Positions 1 to 8,035 are shown, counted from the first letter of the stretch. The stretch: 64,000 bases of DNA from CAZVGZ01 sp964627605 (GCA_964627605.1 CAZVGZ010000002.1:106252-170251); one strand, 5' to 3'. The notes: generated by a model not told the origin, from the sequence alone. Numbers and translations are program-made.

Positions 1-61
1 CAGTTGACGGTAAAATTCTGGCAACCTTTTGATATTATTGCAGATACGCCAGATGATCCCA

Positions 62-100
62 ACAATGAAAACGCCGCTTTGGAGGACCAAAACGGCGTTT
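62..100 (-). terminator. Rho-independent terminator after tRNA-Pro
   Basis: A nested hairpin lies just downstream of tRNA-Pro on the minus strand. The outer arms AAACGCCG (69-76) and CGGCGTTT (93-100) enclose inner arms TTTGG (78-82) and CCAAA (87-91) with an AGGA loop. On the minus strand the stem is followed by TTTTCATTGTT. The position fits termination of the tRNA-Arg/tRNA-Pro transcript. Confidence 0.7.
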
Positions 101-108
101 CTGAAATC

Positions 109-185
109 TGGTCGGGGCGACTGGATTCGAACCAGCGACAACCAGTTCCCCGAACTGGTGCGCTACCGGGCTGCGCTACGCCCCG
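109..185 (-). tRNA. tRNA-Pro (anticodon GGG)
   Basis: The cloverleaf reads cleanly on the minus strand: acceptor CGGGGCG/CGCCCCG, D stem GCGC/GCGC, anticodon stem CCAGT/ACTGG, T arm GCTGG-TTCGAAT-CCAGT, discriminator A and an encoded CCA at 109-111. The seven-base anticodon loop is TCGGGGA, giving anticodon GGG for proline CCC/CCU codons. Position 33, almost always U, is C in this reading. The other bases are standard for bacterial tRNA-Pro. It lies 33 bases downstream of tRNA-Arg, probably in one transcript. Confidence 0.95.
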
Positions 186-218
186 ACACTGTAATCAAGG
201 CCCAGTAGGCCGTTCTTC

Positions 219-295
219 TGGCGCGCTATAGAGGATTCGAACCTCTGACCTCGGGTTCCGGAGACCCGCGCTCTATCCAGCTGAGCTAATAGCGC
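219..295 (-). tRNA. tRNA-Arg (anticodon CCG)
   Basis: Complete cloverleaf on the minus strand: acceptor GCGCTAT/ATAGCGC, D arm GCTC/GAGC, anticodon stem CGGGT/ACCCG with loop CTCCGGA (anticodon CCG, reading CGG), T arm AGAGG-TTCGAAT-CCTCT, discriminator G and an encoded CCA (219-221). It precedes tRNA-Pro and follows the HU gene on the same strand. Confidence 0.95.
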
Positions 296-416
296 CTATT
301 TCTTCTTATGGCGATTTGCCCGAAGGCGCTTTTTTCTTTTGTGGGTGGCTATCTTGTGACGTTTCCGTTTTTTTCCGCTTGGCAAACAAGCCTCCTATTG
401 GGAATATGCAACGCTG

Positions 417-710
417 TTACGGCGCGCTTTTATCGATAGCTTCGCGAAGTTGTTTGGACGGCTTGAACGAGGGTACAGGCCTGGCGGGAATAGCAACGGT
501 CGTTCCCGCGCGCGGGTTTCGCCCAACTCTGGCAGCCCTCAACTGGATTTTGAATGTCCCGAAACCTCTAATCTGTACCTGTCGGCCCTCTTCGAGAGCC
601 GTAATGACCTGTGCGAGGAACCCTTCCACGACTTCGGCCACCTCTTTTTTGGTCAGTCCGATCTGGTCGGCGAGTTGATCTACGATCTCAGCTTTGGAAA
701 CATTAGCCAT
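417..710 (-). CDS. hup: HU-family DNA-binding protein
   Basis: Small basic histone-like protein of 97 residues, the usual size for HU/IHF subunits. It has the N-terminal helical dimerisation region, the GFGTF turn (about residues 49-53) and the beta-arm tip RNPRAG (64-69) that inserts into the DNA minor groove. HU proteins bend and compact nucleoid DNA. The start ATG is preceded by AGGATC as ribosome-binding site. It begins only 38 bases after the sppA stop, so the two are probably co-transcribed. HU is more likely than IHF because there is a single gene and a generic RNPRxG tip, but the sequence alone does not settle that. Confidence 0.93.
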   Translation of the reverse strand: MANVSKAEIVDQLADQIGLTKKEVAEVVEGFLAQVITALEEGRQVQIRGFGTFKIQLRAARVGRNPRAGTTVAIPARPVPSFKPSKQLREAIDKSAP

Positions 711-748
711 TGTAATTGATCCTGTCTGCGTGCCGCTAACTAAGGTTG

Positions 749-1612
749 CTAGCGCAACGAGTATCGAACCGAGACACCGTAAAACCAGGTGCCGACGCGG
801 TGTGCTATCCGATTAACTAGGTAATCCATCAGCCGCGCACGACGCGCAGGCATCTTTATCATTGGTGCATCGTCAGGTGCTTCAACCATCCGCCGGGCGA
901 TGGCTGCGGCATCATCGAGATTGCCGAGTGCATCTACCAACCCCACCGCAAGTGCCTGACGTCCGGTGAGAACACGTCCATCTGCTATCTCTTTGACCTG
1001 CTCCACCGTCATCGCTCGACCCTCAGCGACCGCTTCAACGAACTGATCGTAGGTGTCGTCGATGACTCCTTGAAACAGTGCTCGTTCCCGTTCGCGCATC
1101 GGCCTAAAAGGCGACCCGCTATCTTTAAATCGACCACTTGTAATAGTGTTGAACGCCAATCCCACTCGCCTAAGAAGCGTGTCCACTTGAGTAAACTGAG
1201 CGATTACCCCGATAGAACCGGTAACCGTCCCAGGATTCGCCACGATACTGTCAGCGGCTGCCGCGATGTAGTAACCGCCCGAAGCAGCAACATTTCCCAT
1301 CGACGCCACAATAACGATATCCTGCTCGCTTCTCAAACGCTTGAACTGCCGATATATCTCCTGCGACGCCCCAACCGCACCGCCGGGGCTATCAATTCTC
1401 AGGACAATCGCAGAGACATCACGTTCTTGCGTCAGGTAACGCAGTTGCCTGCGTGTAGCTTCAGGCGAGGTGATAGGCCCCACCACCTCCACCAACCCTA
1501 TCTCTGCTCGTTCTGGCTTATCATCACCGTTCACTTCCCGCCCAAAAATCACGGCGAGGACCACAATGACAGCCAGAACTGCAAGCCCATCGCGCATTCG
1601 CGGGCGTGCCAT
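749..1612 (-). CDS. sppA: Signal peptide peptidase SppA (short, single-domain type)
   Basis: Membrane-bound serine protease that degrades cleaved signal peptides. The chosen ATG (287 residues) has GAGGG seven bases upstream and is followed directly by a basic N terminus and a membrane anchor (about residues 9-24). An upstream in-frame start at 1675 would add 21 residues ahead of the anchor and lacks this site. The catalytic dyad is visible: Ser111 in AASGGYY and Lys163 in GRFKDSG, 52 residues apart as in Bacillus SppA. The length matches the short single-domain form rather than the 600-residue E. coli enzyme. It lies immediately upstream of HU and divergent from the galactose genes. Confidence 0.93.
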   Translation of the reverse strand: MARPRMRDGLAVLAVIVVLAVIFGREVNGDDKPERAEIGLVEVVGPITSPEATRRQLRYLTQERDVSAIVLRIDSPGGAVGASQEIYRQFKRLRSEQDIVIVASMGNVAASGGYYIAAAADSIVANPGTVTGSIGVIAQFTQVDTLLRRVGLAFNTITSGRFKDSGSPFRPMRERERALFQGVIDDTYDQFVEAVAEGRAMTVEQVKEIADGRVLTGRQALAVGLVDALGNLDDAAAIARRMVEAPDDAPMIKMPARRARLMDYLVNRIAHRVGTWFYGVSVRYSLR

Positions 1613-1762
1613 AATATAACCCTCGGCCTCGGCGCACGAAAGCGGCAAACCAGTAATTAACAATACCCCATCCACTTAGCGACGTCAACCGCATCACCTG
1701 GATAGACGGAGCCGCCAACGTTAGTTTTGTGGGTGGCACATTCTTTTTTTTGAGGATACACC

Positions 1763-3163
1763 GTGCACACATCTTTGGCAAACCTTGAGGATGTTGGTCG
1801 ATTCCTTATCGACCTGCCTCAACACTCCTCCGAACTGTTGGTTCCCGACAAAGACATAGTGGTCACCAGGGCACCAGGCCGCCTGGACGTGATGGGAGGC
1901 ATCGCGGACTACTGCGGCTCTTTGGTGCTTGAAGCGACACTTAGCGAGGCCACGATAGCTGCCATTCAAAAGAGGGGCGACGACAAGATCGTCCTCAGAT
2001 CGGTGGGCGTGTCGTCGGATGGTCTGGCAGAACGGGTGAACCTGCCTGCACCTAACATCGGTAGTTGGACCGGATACCACGCGGTCAGGTCAGGTTGGGA
2101 GTTGACGCCCGAATCCTCCTGGGCGGCGTACGTCGCCGGGTGTCTGGCGACACTTGTCCTAGAGGGTAGGTTGAGCCGTGGATCGCAAGGATTGAGCGTG
2201 TGCATCGTTGGAGAAGTACCGCTTGGTTCAGGTGTCAGTTCGTCCGCATCCCTTGAGGTGGCGGTGATGTGTGGTCTGAATACGCTCTATGATCTTAATC
2301 TATCACCGCTGACTATCGCCAGGTTCTCGCAGGTCACAGAAAACCACATCGTCGGCGCACCGTGCGGGATAATGGATCAGATCACCTCGGCGATGGGAAG
2401 CTCTGATTCGCTTTTGGCACTCAGATGCCAACCGCACACCATCGAAGGCTTCGTCGAACTACCCAGTGGCATCCGCGTCGTCGGTATCAACTCCAACGTC
2501 AAGCACAGTGTCGGTGGAAGCCTCTACACAGACACCCGGGTGGCGTGCTTTATGGGCCACTCGATTATTGTGGAGCATTTAAGAGATCTCGGACAGAGTG
2601 AAGACCCTACATCGGGATACCTGTGCCGCCTCTCGCCTGACGATTATCTGCAGTTGAAACATGTCCTGCCGACATCGATGGGTGGCGAGGACTTTTTACA
2701 AAAGTATGGCGGCACTGTTGACCGCGCAACCAGGGTGGCGCCAGAAACCGTCTACAAAATTAGACACTGCACCGAGCATCCGATCTTTCAGAACGACAGA
2801 GTCGAAAAGTTCAGGTTGCTACTCGAAGACGATGGGAATCTGGACGAGCGGATGTCCAGCGCTGGGGAGCTGATGTACGGGTCGCACTGGAGCTATAGTG
2901 AGCGCGCAGGGCTTGGCGCGCCTGAAACCGACCGAATTGTTGATCTAGTGCGCGAGCGCGGCGTTGAGTGCGGGCTCTACGGAGTCAAAATCACCGGCGG
3001 CGGATCAGGGGGCACAGTTGCGGTGCTGTGTCGCACCGACACAGATGAGATCATAGAAGAGATCGCCGCCAAATATCAAGAATCCATCGGCATCTCACCG
3101 CAGGTATTGACCGGTTCATCTCCTGGCGCGTGCGAGGCGGGCCATCTCGTGACCCGGTTGTAG
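1763..3163 (+). CDS. galK: GHMP sugar kinase, galactokinase / L-arabinokinase-like
   Basis: ATP-dependent sugar-1-kinase of the GHMP superfamily, 466 residues, starting at a GTG with GAGG seven bases upstream. All three family motifs are visible: substrate motif APGRLDVMGGIADY (37-50), phosphate-binding motif VPLGSGVSSSAS (about 151-162) and C-terminal KITGGGSGG (about 408-416). The first motif, with VMGGIADY in place of the usual NLIGEHTDY, is what I recall from plant L-arabinokinase rather than classical galactokinase, and the protein is about 80 residues longer than E. coli GalK. The neighbouring galT, 81 bases downstream, supports a role in galactose (or arabinose) 1-phosphate formation. 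The exact sugar cannot be assigned from sequence. Confidence 0.82.
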   Translation: MHTSLANLEDVGRFLIDLPQHSSELLVPDKDIVVTRAPGRLDVMGGIADYCGSLVLEATLSEATIAAIQKRGDDKIVLRSVGVSSDGLAERVNLPAPNIGSWTGYHAVRSGWELTPESSWAAYVAGCLATLVLEGRLSRGSQGLSVCIVGEVPLGSGVSSSASLEVAVMCGLNTLYDLNLSPLTIARFSQVTENHIVGAPCGIMDQITSAMGSSDSLLALRCQPHTIEGFVELPSGIRVVGINSNVKHSVGGSLYTDTRVACFMGHSIIVEHLRDLGQSEDPTSGYLCRLSPDDYLQLKHVLPTSMGGEDFLQKYGGTVDRATRVAPETVYKIRHCTEHPIFQNDRVEKFRLLLEDDGNLDERMSSAGELMYGSHWSYSERAGLGAPETDRIVDLVRERGVECGLYGVKITGGGSGGTVAVLCRTDTDEIIEEIAAKYQESIGISPQVLTGSSPGACEAGHLVTRL

Positions 3164-3244
3164 CGGATCAGAATCTGTCACCGGCGTGAGCTTTCTGTTG
3201 CGCCGACCTAGACCATAAATCACACAGAAAGTTTGCAGCCCAGA

Positions 3245-4276
3245 ATGACACCTCCATGGGAACAACGTTGGCATTCGCTTAGGCAGGAGTGGGTGATAAT
3301 TGCGGCACACCGTTCACTGCGTCCATGGTCTGGCGACACAGTCGTGGAGGCCGACAGCAGCGCATTAGAGACCTATCAACCCGACTGCTACCTCTGTCCT
3401 GGAAATCTCCGCGCCGGTGGAGAGCGAAATCCTGACTACTCAAGCACCTACGTGTTCGACAACGATTTCCCGCCCATTGGCCCGCTGTCGCCAACAGCCA
3501 CATCGGGTCACGGCGTTTTCACAGCCACCCGTGCCCAAGGAATGGCCAGAGTCGTGTGCGCCCACCCAAATCACAGCCTGACGCTCGCAGAGATGTCGGC
3601 GCAGGAGATTTTTCAAGTGATGGTTGTGTGGGCCGAACAGTACAGGGAGTTGGGAGCGCGCCCTGAGATAAAACACGTTCTGATTTTTGAGAACAAAGGC
3701 AAAATAGTAGGAGTGAGTAACCCCCACCCACACTGCCAGATATACGCCACAAACTTTGTCATGGACATCACCGCCAGAGAGGTTGAAGCGTCAAGCAGAT
3801 ATTTGGCAGAAACCGGGCGGGTACTGCTTTCCGACATCCTTATTCAGGAGCGTGAAGACGATCAGCGCATCGTCGCTGAAAACGACACCGCGATCGCGTT
3901 CGTGCCCTATTTCGCACGGTACACCTATGAGGTCTACGTCGCTCCTCTAACGCACCGGTGCTCCATCGCAGAGATGACAACCGGCGAACTCGTTGGGCTG
4001 GCTGATGTTCTCAAAACGGTCTTGGTGAAATACGATAACCTTTTCGAGATGCCTTTTCCCTACGTCATGGCCCTCCACCAGTCGCCGACTGACGGCGAAA
4101 ATCACGACGGCTTCTACTTCCACATTGAGATTCACCCGCCGCTTAGAAACCCATCCACACTCAAATATTTAGCTGGCGCGGAGCTCGGTGGCGGCAACAT
4201 CATCAACCCTTCCTTACCAGAAGGAAAAGCTGAGGAACTCAGGTCAGCGTCGGACATCCACTACAAAAATTCGTAG
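3245..4276 (+). CDS. galT: Galactose-1-phosphate uridylyltransferase GalT
   Basis: Transfers UMP between UDP-glucose and galactose-1-phosphate in the Leloir pathway. With the ATG at 3245 the protein has 343 residues, the usual size; an in-frame TTG at 3233 would add four. The nucleophile motif HPH lies at about residues 161-163 within SNPHPHCQ. An early CYLC pair (about 48-51) matches the structural zinc site. The C terminus has the HFHIEIHPP-like metal/active-site stretch, here written FHIEIHPP. It follows the GHMP kinase on the same strand, so the pair probably forms one operon converting a sugar to its UDP form. Confidence 0.92.
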   Translation: MTPPWEQRWHSLRQEWVIIAAHRSLRPWSGDTVVEADSSALETYQPDCYLCPGNLRAGGERNPDYSSTYVFDNDFPPIGPLSPTATSGHGVFTATRAQGMARVVCAHPNHSLTLAEMSAQEIFQVMVVWAEQYRELGARPEIKHVLIFENKGKIVGVSNPHPHCQIYATNFVMDITAREVEASSRYLAETGRVLLSDILIQEREDDQRIVAENDTAIAFVPYFARYTYEVYVAPLTHRCSIAEMTTGELVGLADVLKTVLVKYDNLFEMPFPYVMALHQSPTDGENHDGFYFHIEIHPPLRNPSTLKYLAGAELGGGNIINPSLPEGKAEELRSASDIHYKNS

Positions 4277-4321
4277 GCTGTTGGGGCTCGAAAGAGACCT
4301 AGGTGTCTGACCTGCGACTCA

Positions 4322-4399
4322 CCCCCCCCCAAAAAAAAAGATTGACATCCTCACGTAGATGACTATACTATGGTTATGGCAGGGGTAGTGATTACTACC
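4322..4399 (+). promoter_or_regulatory. Strong sigma70-type promoter with C9A9 tract and downstream hairpin
   Basis: Nine C (4322-4330) run straight into nine A (4331-4339), followed two bases later by a perfect -35 TTGACA (4342-4347), a 16-base spacer and a -10 TATACT (4364-4369). A perfect hairpin GGTAGT-GATT-ACTACC (4384-4399) starts about ten bases past the expected transcription start. The A tract could act as an UP element, and the homopolymers could slip in length and change promoter strength; both are inferences. No long gene follows on this strand, only the 11-codon ORF at 4420. Confidence 0.6.
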
Positions 4400-4419
4400 G
4401 CATTATCGGGGAGGTGGAC

Positions 4420-4455
4420 ATGTCTAAGGTGGTGGTGTTTGCAGTAGTCTACTGA
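4420..4455 (+). CDS. Eleven-codon ORF behind the strong promoter
   Basis: The peptide MSKVVVFAVVY has an excellent ribosome-binding site, GGGGAGG, six bases before its ATG and sits about 45 bases downstream of the predicted start of transcription at the promoter above. It stops at TGA (4453-4455). The same frame then stays open for 25 further codons of arginine- and lysine-rich sequence to TGA at 4531-4533. It could be a leader peptide, a small membrane-active peptide, or a small gene broken by a stop. It points toward the 3' end of the minus-strand gene ending at 4547, so the transcript could also act as antisense RNA. No family is recognised. Confidence 0.35.
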   Translation: MSKVVVFAVVY

Positions 4456-4546
4456 CCGCATCGGCAGCGCAGAAAGGCTCTGGCCAAACAGCGATATTTT
4501 GATCTCTCTGTTCTCAGAGGTCATCTCCTATGACACTCCATCAGGC

Positions 4547-5908
4547 CTAAAGCACCAGCCGGTCTGGCGGTCGATAGTCACTCGAAAGCGCGTCCCACAT
4601 GTTGCCACACATCTTGCTCATCACAGTCCACTCGCCATCGGTGAGGTTGCCGTGATGGTGGTACAAGAACCGCGTGAGGCCAGCCGACTCAGACGCCCTC
4701 AAGATCGACTGAAGGTCACGAGCGGACATCGGATCGCCGTCGTGGGGGAATCTGCCAGCGTCAGTCCATGGCACGATTCTTTCTGGGTCATCAACCCCAC
4801 CGAGAGCTCTCTTTGTCTCATCCACCACAACCTCATCAAAGAACTCTTGGAACATCGCGTTTTCAAAATCAATTCTGGTCTCAACCCCAGGCAGCGACAG
4901 ACCGAACAGCCCTCGTACATATGACAGCGCCGCGCCATCGCTCAATCCTCTATTCCAGAGGCACAGCGTCTCCACATATCTTCCCACGGTCCCAATGAGT
5001 CCATCAAACCCCCGATGCCAGAAATAGTGTTTGGGGCAGAGAACATCCAAAAACTCCAGCAGCTTCGTAAAATCGTACCCGCACAGCGGCGCAAACGAAG
5101 CTGTTCGTGGCCCAACGCCGAGTTTCACCGGACGGCTGGTCTCGGCTTTCACGCAGTCATTCACACCTCGGAAATACGCGGTCAGCGACTCTATGCGAAA
5201 GTCGAACCACGCCAACAGGTCTTGGTCACCCATCTCCGCCAGATCTCCTGGGAATCCGCTGGTGTTCTTTTGGGGAACCGCATCGCCATCAATGTTGTGC
5301 ATCGCATTGAACAACCGATTCTTGGTAGCTACAAGCGCCTGGTAATCGTACCCCAGCTCCTGGCACAATGGCGCGACCGATTCTGGCAGATCGTCAAATA
5401 TATACGACCGCTTGTTCATATGGTGCGGCGCTATCTCATATCCCCACTCAGGCCCGTCCATAATAGCGCCATCGACCATCGGATATTGTTGCAACGTATC
5501 GACCATCCGCGCACACGTCGCCGCTCTGCTTCGTTGGTCGTACAGATGATGCTCGTCACCCCCTGGTCCAGCGCCGGTCTGCGCCTGGAATATCCACACC
5601 GAAAACCCTCTGTCCTTCGCAGCCTGAAATGTTTTTTCAAGCAGCTTCCTTCGGTCTTCCATCGGTTCTGGAGCTTCAGGCGGATCGACGCCAAGACGTC
5701 TATAAACCGCCGGGTCGGGGTCAAAAGTTATCGTCGGTGAGCCGTTTTTTTTAGCAGGCGTGGCATCTTTGAGTAGGTCAGGGGAGTTGAACACCAGAGG
5801 GCCGATCACCATTCCGTCCACGCCGCCATCCGCCCACGCGTCGAACAGCCGTTCGTGGTCGTTCATGACGTGCTCCAGGTTGCGCATCACATCCATCCAT
5901 ATCCGCAT
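4547..5908 (-). CDS. Uncharacterised TIM-barrel, glycosidase-like protein
   Basis: Soluble 453-residue protein without a signal peptide. The alternation of short hydrophobic strands and helices, with acidic and aromatic residues at strand ends (GAIMDGPEWGYE near residue 155, LCPKHYFWHRGF near 295, RFLYHHHGNLTDGEW near 420), looks like a (beta/alpha)8 barrel of the glycoside-hydrolase-like kind. I recognise no named family. The N terminus has several possible starts (Met1, Met5, Met8). There is no strong ribosome-binding site at the first. Its nearest partners are galactose genes on the other strand, which hints at, but does not show, a carbohydrate substrate. Confidence 0.7.
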   Translation of the reverse strand: MRIWMDVMRNLEHVMNDHERLFDAWADGGVDGMVIGPLVFNSPDLLKDATPAKKNGSPTITFDPDPAVYRRLGVDPPEAPEPMEDRRKLLEKTFQAAKDRGFSVWIFQAQTGAGPGGDEHHLYDQRSRAATCARMVDTLQQYPMVDGAIMDGPEWGYEIAPHHMNKRSYIFDDLPESVAPLCQELGYDYQALVATKNRLFNAMHNIDGDAVPQKNTSGFPGDLAEMGDQDLLAWFDFRIESLTAYFRGVNDCVKAETSRPVKLGVGPRTASFAPLCGYDFTKLLEFLDVLCPKHYFWHRGFDGLIGTVGRYVETLCLWNRGLSDGAALSYVRGLFGLSLPGVETRIDFENAMFQEFFDEVVVDETKRALGGVDDPERIVPWTDAGRFPHDGDPMSARDLQSILRASESAGLTRFLYHHHGNLTDGEWTVMSKMCGNMWDALSSDYRPPDRLVL

Positions 5909-6001
5909 TTTTTTCTAGCCCTTCGTTTGGGTGGACTTAGCGGAACTTCAACTCGCTACACATGTTACAATACGGGCGAACATCCCCAAGTCAAGCAGGA
6001 C

Positions 6002-6029
6002 AAAAAAAGGGCAGGCGCGAACCCTACCC
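6002..6029 (-). terminator. Rho-independent terminator of the lost rhodanese gene
   Basis: On the minus strand GGGTAGG and CCTGCCC form a seven-pair stem (one G-U) around a seven-base loop, followed directly by seven T. It lies 33 bases after the stop codon of the rhodanese remnant at 6063 and is a textbook terminator still attached to a gene that has lost its front. Confidence 0.75.
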
Positions 6030-6062
6030 GTATCGTCAGTCAAACCGATGTGTCCAGAACCG

Positions 6063-6140
6063 CTACACCACTTCTACCTCCAGACGTGACGCTTTCCAAG
6101 CATCCATTCCGCCAGCCATATCAGCAAAATCGGTAATGCC
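6063..6140 (-). pseudogene. 3' remnant of a rhodanese-domain gene
   Basis: The minus strand encodes GITDFADMAGGMDAWKASRL plus five more residues, then TAG. The pattern G-x-x-x-F-x-x-M-x-GGM-x-AWKA-x-x-L-x-V matches the last helix and strand of rhodanese (sulfurtransferase) domains. Directly upstream on the same frame is a TGA, and no start or catalytic cysteine loop is left. With its intact terminator downstream, this is the tail of a deleted gene. Its broken end abuts the broken front of the FRG fragment on the opposite strand. Confidence 0.6.
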
Positions 6141-6498
6141 TCAGATGACGCACTCTAAGCTCAAGGCCATTGCGAAAGCACCACTTAAGAACGGCTTCAA
6201 GAGAGATGATCGTTTCGGTGCGGCGGTTGCTTTTGTCCCTCCTTATCTGGACACTCGCATGACAATTCAGAGGAGCCGTTTCACGATCCACGGGTTCAAG
6301 TGCTCTGACTTAGAGGAGCAGGTCGGGACAACAAACGCAGACGAAGGAGCTTTGCAGAAATACCTGCTAGATAGAGAAAGATGTGATCACATGCTGAACG
6401 AACTTCGGTATTTCGGAATCTCGCGAGAAACCGTGTATCCCGATCTAGAAGGTTTGGTCGTTGGTATTCGGGCCAGCATGGGCTATCGATTGGGCTGA
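6136..6498 (+). pseudogene. 3' remnant of an FRG-domain protein gene
   Basis: About 120 codons encode the C-terminal half of an FRG domain. Visible signatures are AVAFVPPYLDTRMTIQRSRF followed by TIHG, then a long helix and the closing ETVYPDLEGL. Complete FRG proteins are longer and begin with an FRG-x-rich N-terminal part that is missing here. Sequence upstream of about 6141 belongs to the opposite-strand rhodanese remnant. An ATG at 6136 or 6145 could still initiate a short product, but no convincing ribosome-binding site precedes either. FRG domains occur in proteins of unclear role, some linked to phage defence or mobile elements. Confidence 0.65.
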
Positions 6499-6632
6499 AA
6501 TGAGCCGTCGCGCCCCGCCCGCTTGCCGCCTTCAACCGCATTCCGTAGCTTGAATGCTTCATTTCGCCCCTTTTTTCTATCCCCCGACGCCCGTTCAATC
6601 CAAGATGTGGCGTCAAATGAGTAGGAGTAGTT

Positions 6633-7976
6633 GTGGCCAAGGAAAAAAATGAGACGATGGACAAACTGGTGTCGTTGGGCAAACGCAAAGGTTTTGTGTT
6701 TCAAAGTAGCGAGATTTACGGCGGCCTGAATAGCTGCTGGGACTACGGGCCTTTGGGCGTTGAGCTGAAGCGGAATATTCAGGACACCTGGTGGACCTGG
6801 ATGACGCAGCTTCACGACAACATCGACGGCCTTGATGCGTCCATCTTGATGCACCCGAAGGTCTGGGAGGCCTCAGGTCATATTGACAGCTTTACAGACC
6901 CTTTGGTGGACTGCAACAACTGCAAACAGCGGTTTCGTGAAGATCAACTCGACGACCCGGACAAGTGCCCTAACTGCGGCAAACAGGGTACGCTTACAGA
7001 ATCGCGGCAGTTCAACCTGATGTTCAAGACCCACATGGGTCCTCTGGAGGACGCCGCCAATGCGGTGTATCTGAGGCCAGAGACCGCACAGGGCATATAC
7101 GTCGATTACCTCGTCTGCGCAACAGCGATGCGCCGTAAACTGCCGTTCGGAATAGCGCAGGTCGGCAAGGCGTTCAGAAACGAGATCACGCCGGGGAATT
7201 TTATTTTTAGGACCCGCGAGTTCGAGCAGATGGAGATGCAGTTCTTCGTCAAGCCCGGCACGGATATGGAGTGGTACGAGCAGTGGAAGCAGGAGCGTTT
7301 TGCCTACTATCCAGAGAGCTTGGGCGTCGATTCCAACAAAATCCGCCTCCACGAGCACGGGCCAGACGAGCTAGCGCATTACGCCAAAGTGGCGTACGAC
7401 ATCGAATATGAGTTTCCGTTTGGTTGGGCAGAGCTTGAGGGCATCCATCACCGAACCGACTACGACCTGACGCGGCATCAGGAGTTCTCCGGCAAGGACA
7501 TGACTTGGTTCGATGAGGCTGCCAAGGAGCGATTTCACCCCTACATCGTCGAAACCTCAGCGGGGCTTAACAGGACGCTGCTGGTAGTGATGTGCGATGC
7601 GTTCGATGAGGACGACACCTGCAAGGATGTCCGCTCGGTGCTGCGGTTCCATCCTCGACTCGCTCCGGTGAAAGCGGCGATATTCCCCCTGATGAAACGT
7701 GACGGTATGCCAGAGGTTGCCCACAACATCGAGAAATCGCTAAAATCCCATTTCCGCGTACAGTATGACGAAGGCGGATCAGTTGGGCGGCGCTACAGGC
7801 GAATGGATGAGGTAGGCACGCCATACTGCATAACGGTGGATTCCCAGACACTCGAAGATCAGACGGTGACTATCCGCGACAGAGACTCGATGGAGCAGGA
7901 GCGGTATCTCGCCGACAATTTGGCAACCATTCTTCACGACAGAATCGACTCGTGGCAGCGGCCCGCCAAAGATTAG
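6633..7976 (+). CDS. glyS: Glycine--tRNA ligase (homodimeric class II type)
   Basis: Charges tRNA-Gly. The 447-residue protein is the single-chain alpha2 form, not the alpha/beta tetramer of E. coli. The N-terminal GFVFQSSEIYGGLNSCWDYG segment, a zinc-finger-like CNNC...CPNC insertion (about residues 89-111) and class II motif 2 (FRNEITPGNFIFRTREFEQ, about 182-200) are all visible, with motif 3 and the anticodon-binding domain at the C terminus. It starts at GTG 6633 with AGGAG six bases upstream. It stands alone between an eroded region and a lipid-kinase-like gene. Confidence 0.95.
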   Translation: MAKEKNETMDKLVSLGKRKGFVFQSSEIYGGLNSCWDYGPLGVELKRNIQDTWWTWMTQLHDNIDGLDASILMHPKVWEASGHIDSFTDPLVDCNNCKQRFREDQLDDPDKCPNCGKQGTLTESRQFNLMFKTHMGPLEDAANAVYLRPETAQGIYVDYLVCATAMRRKLPFGIAQVGKAFRNEITPGNFIFRTREFEQMEMQFFVKPGTDMEWYEQWKQERFAYYPESLGVDSNKIRLHEHGPDELAHYAKVAYDIEYEFPFGWAELEGIHHRTDYDLTRHQEFSGKDMTWFDEAAKERFHPYIVETSAGLNRTLLVVMCDAFDEDDTCKDVRSVLRFHPRLAPVKAAIFPLMKRDGMPEVAHNIEKSLKSHFRVQYDEGGSVGRRYRRMDEVGTPYCITVDSQTLEDQTVTIRDRDSMEQERYLADNLATILHDRIDSWQRPAKD

Positions 7977-8035
7977 CGAAATGGTGAATGGGGTAATGTT
8001 GTCGTTTTAGAGCTGACGGTTGCAGAGCGGGTAAT

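Noticed and set aside
4453..4455. UGA read as selenocysteine or tryptophan in the tiny ORF
   Set aside because: No convincing SECIS-like hairpin follows, and UGA acts as a normal stop elsewhere in the window.
6040..6140. tRNA-Leu-like sequence on the minus strand
   Set aside because: A D-arm-like stretch is present, but there is no matching anticodon arm or acceptor stem. The same bases are explained better as a rhodanese C terminus with its terminator.
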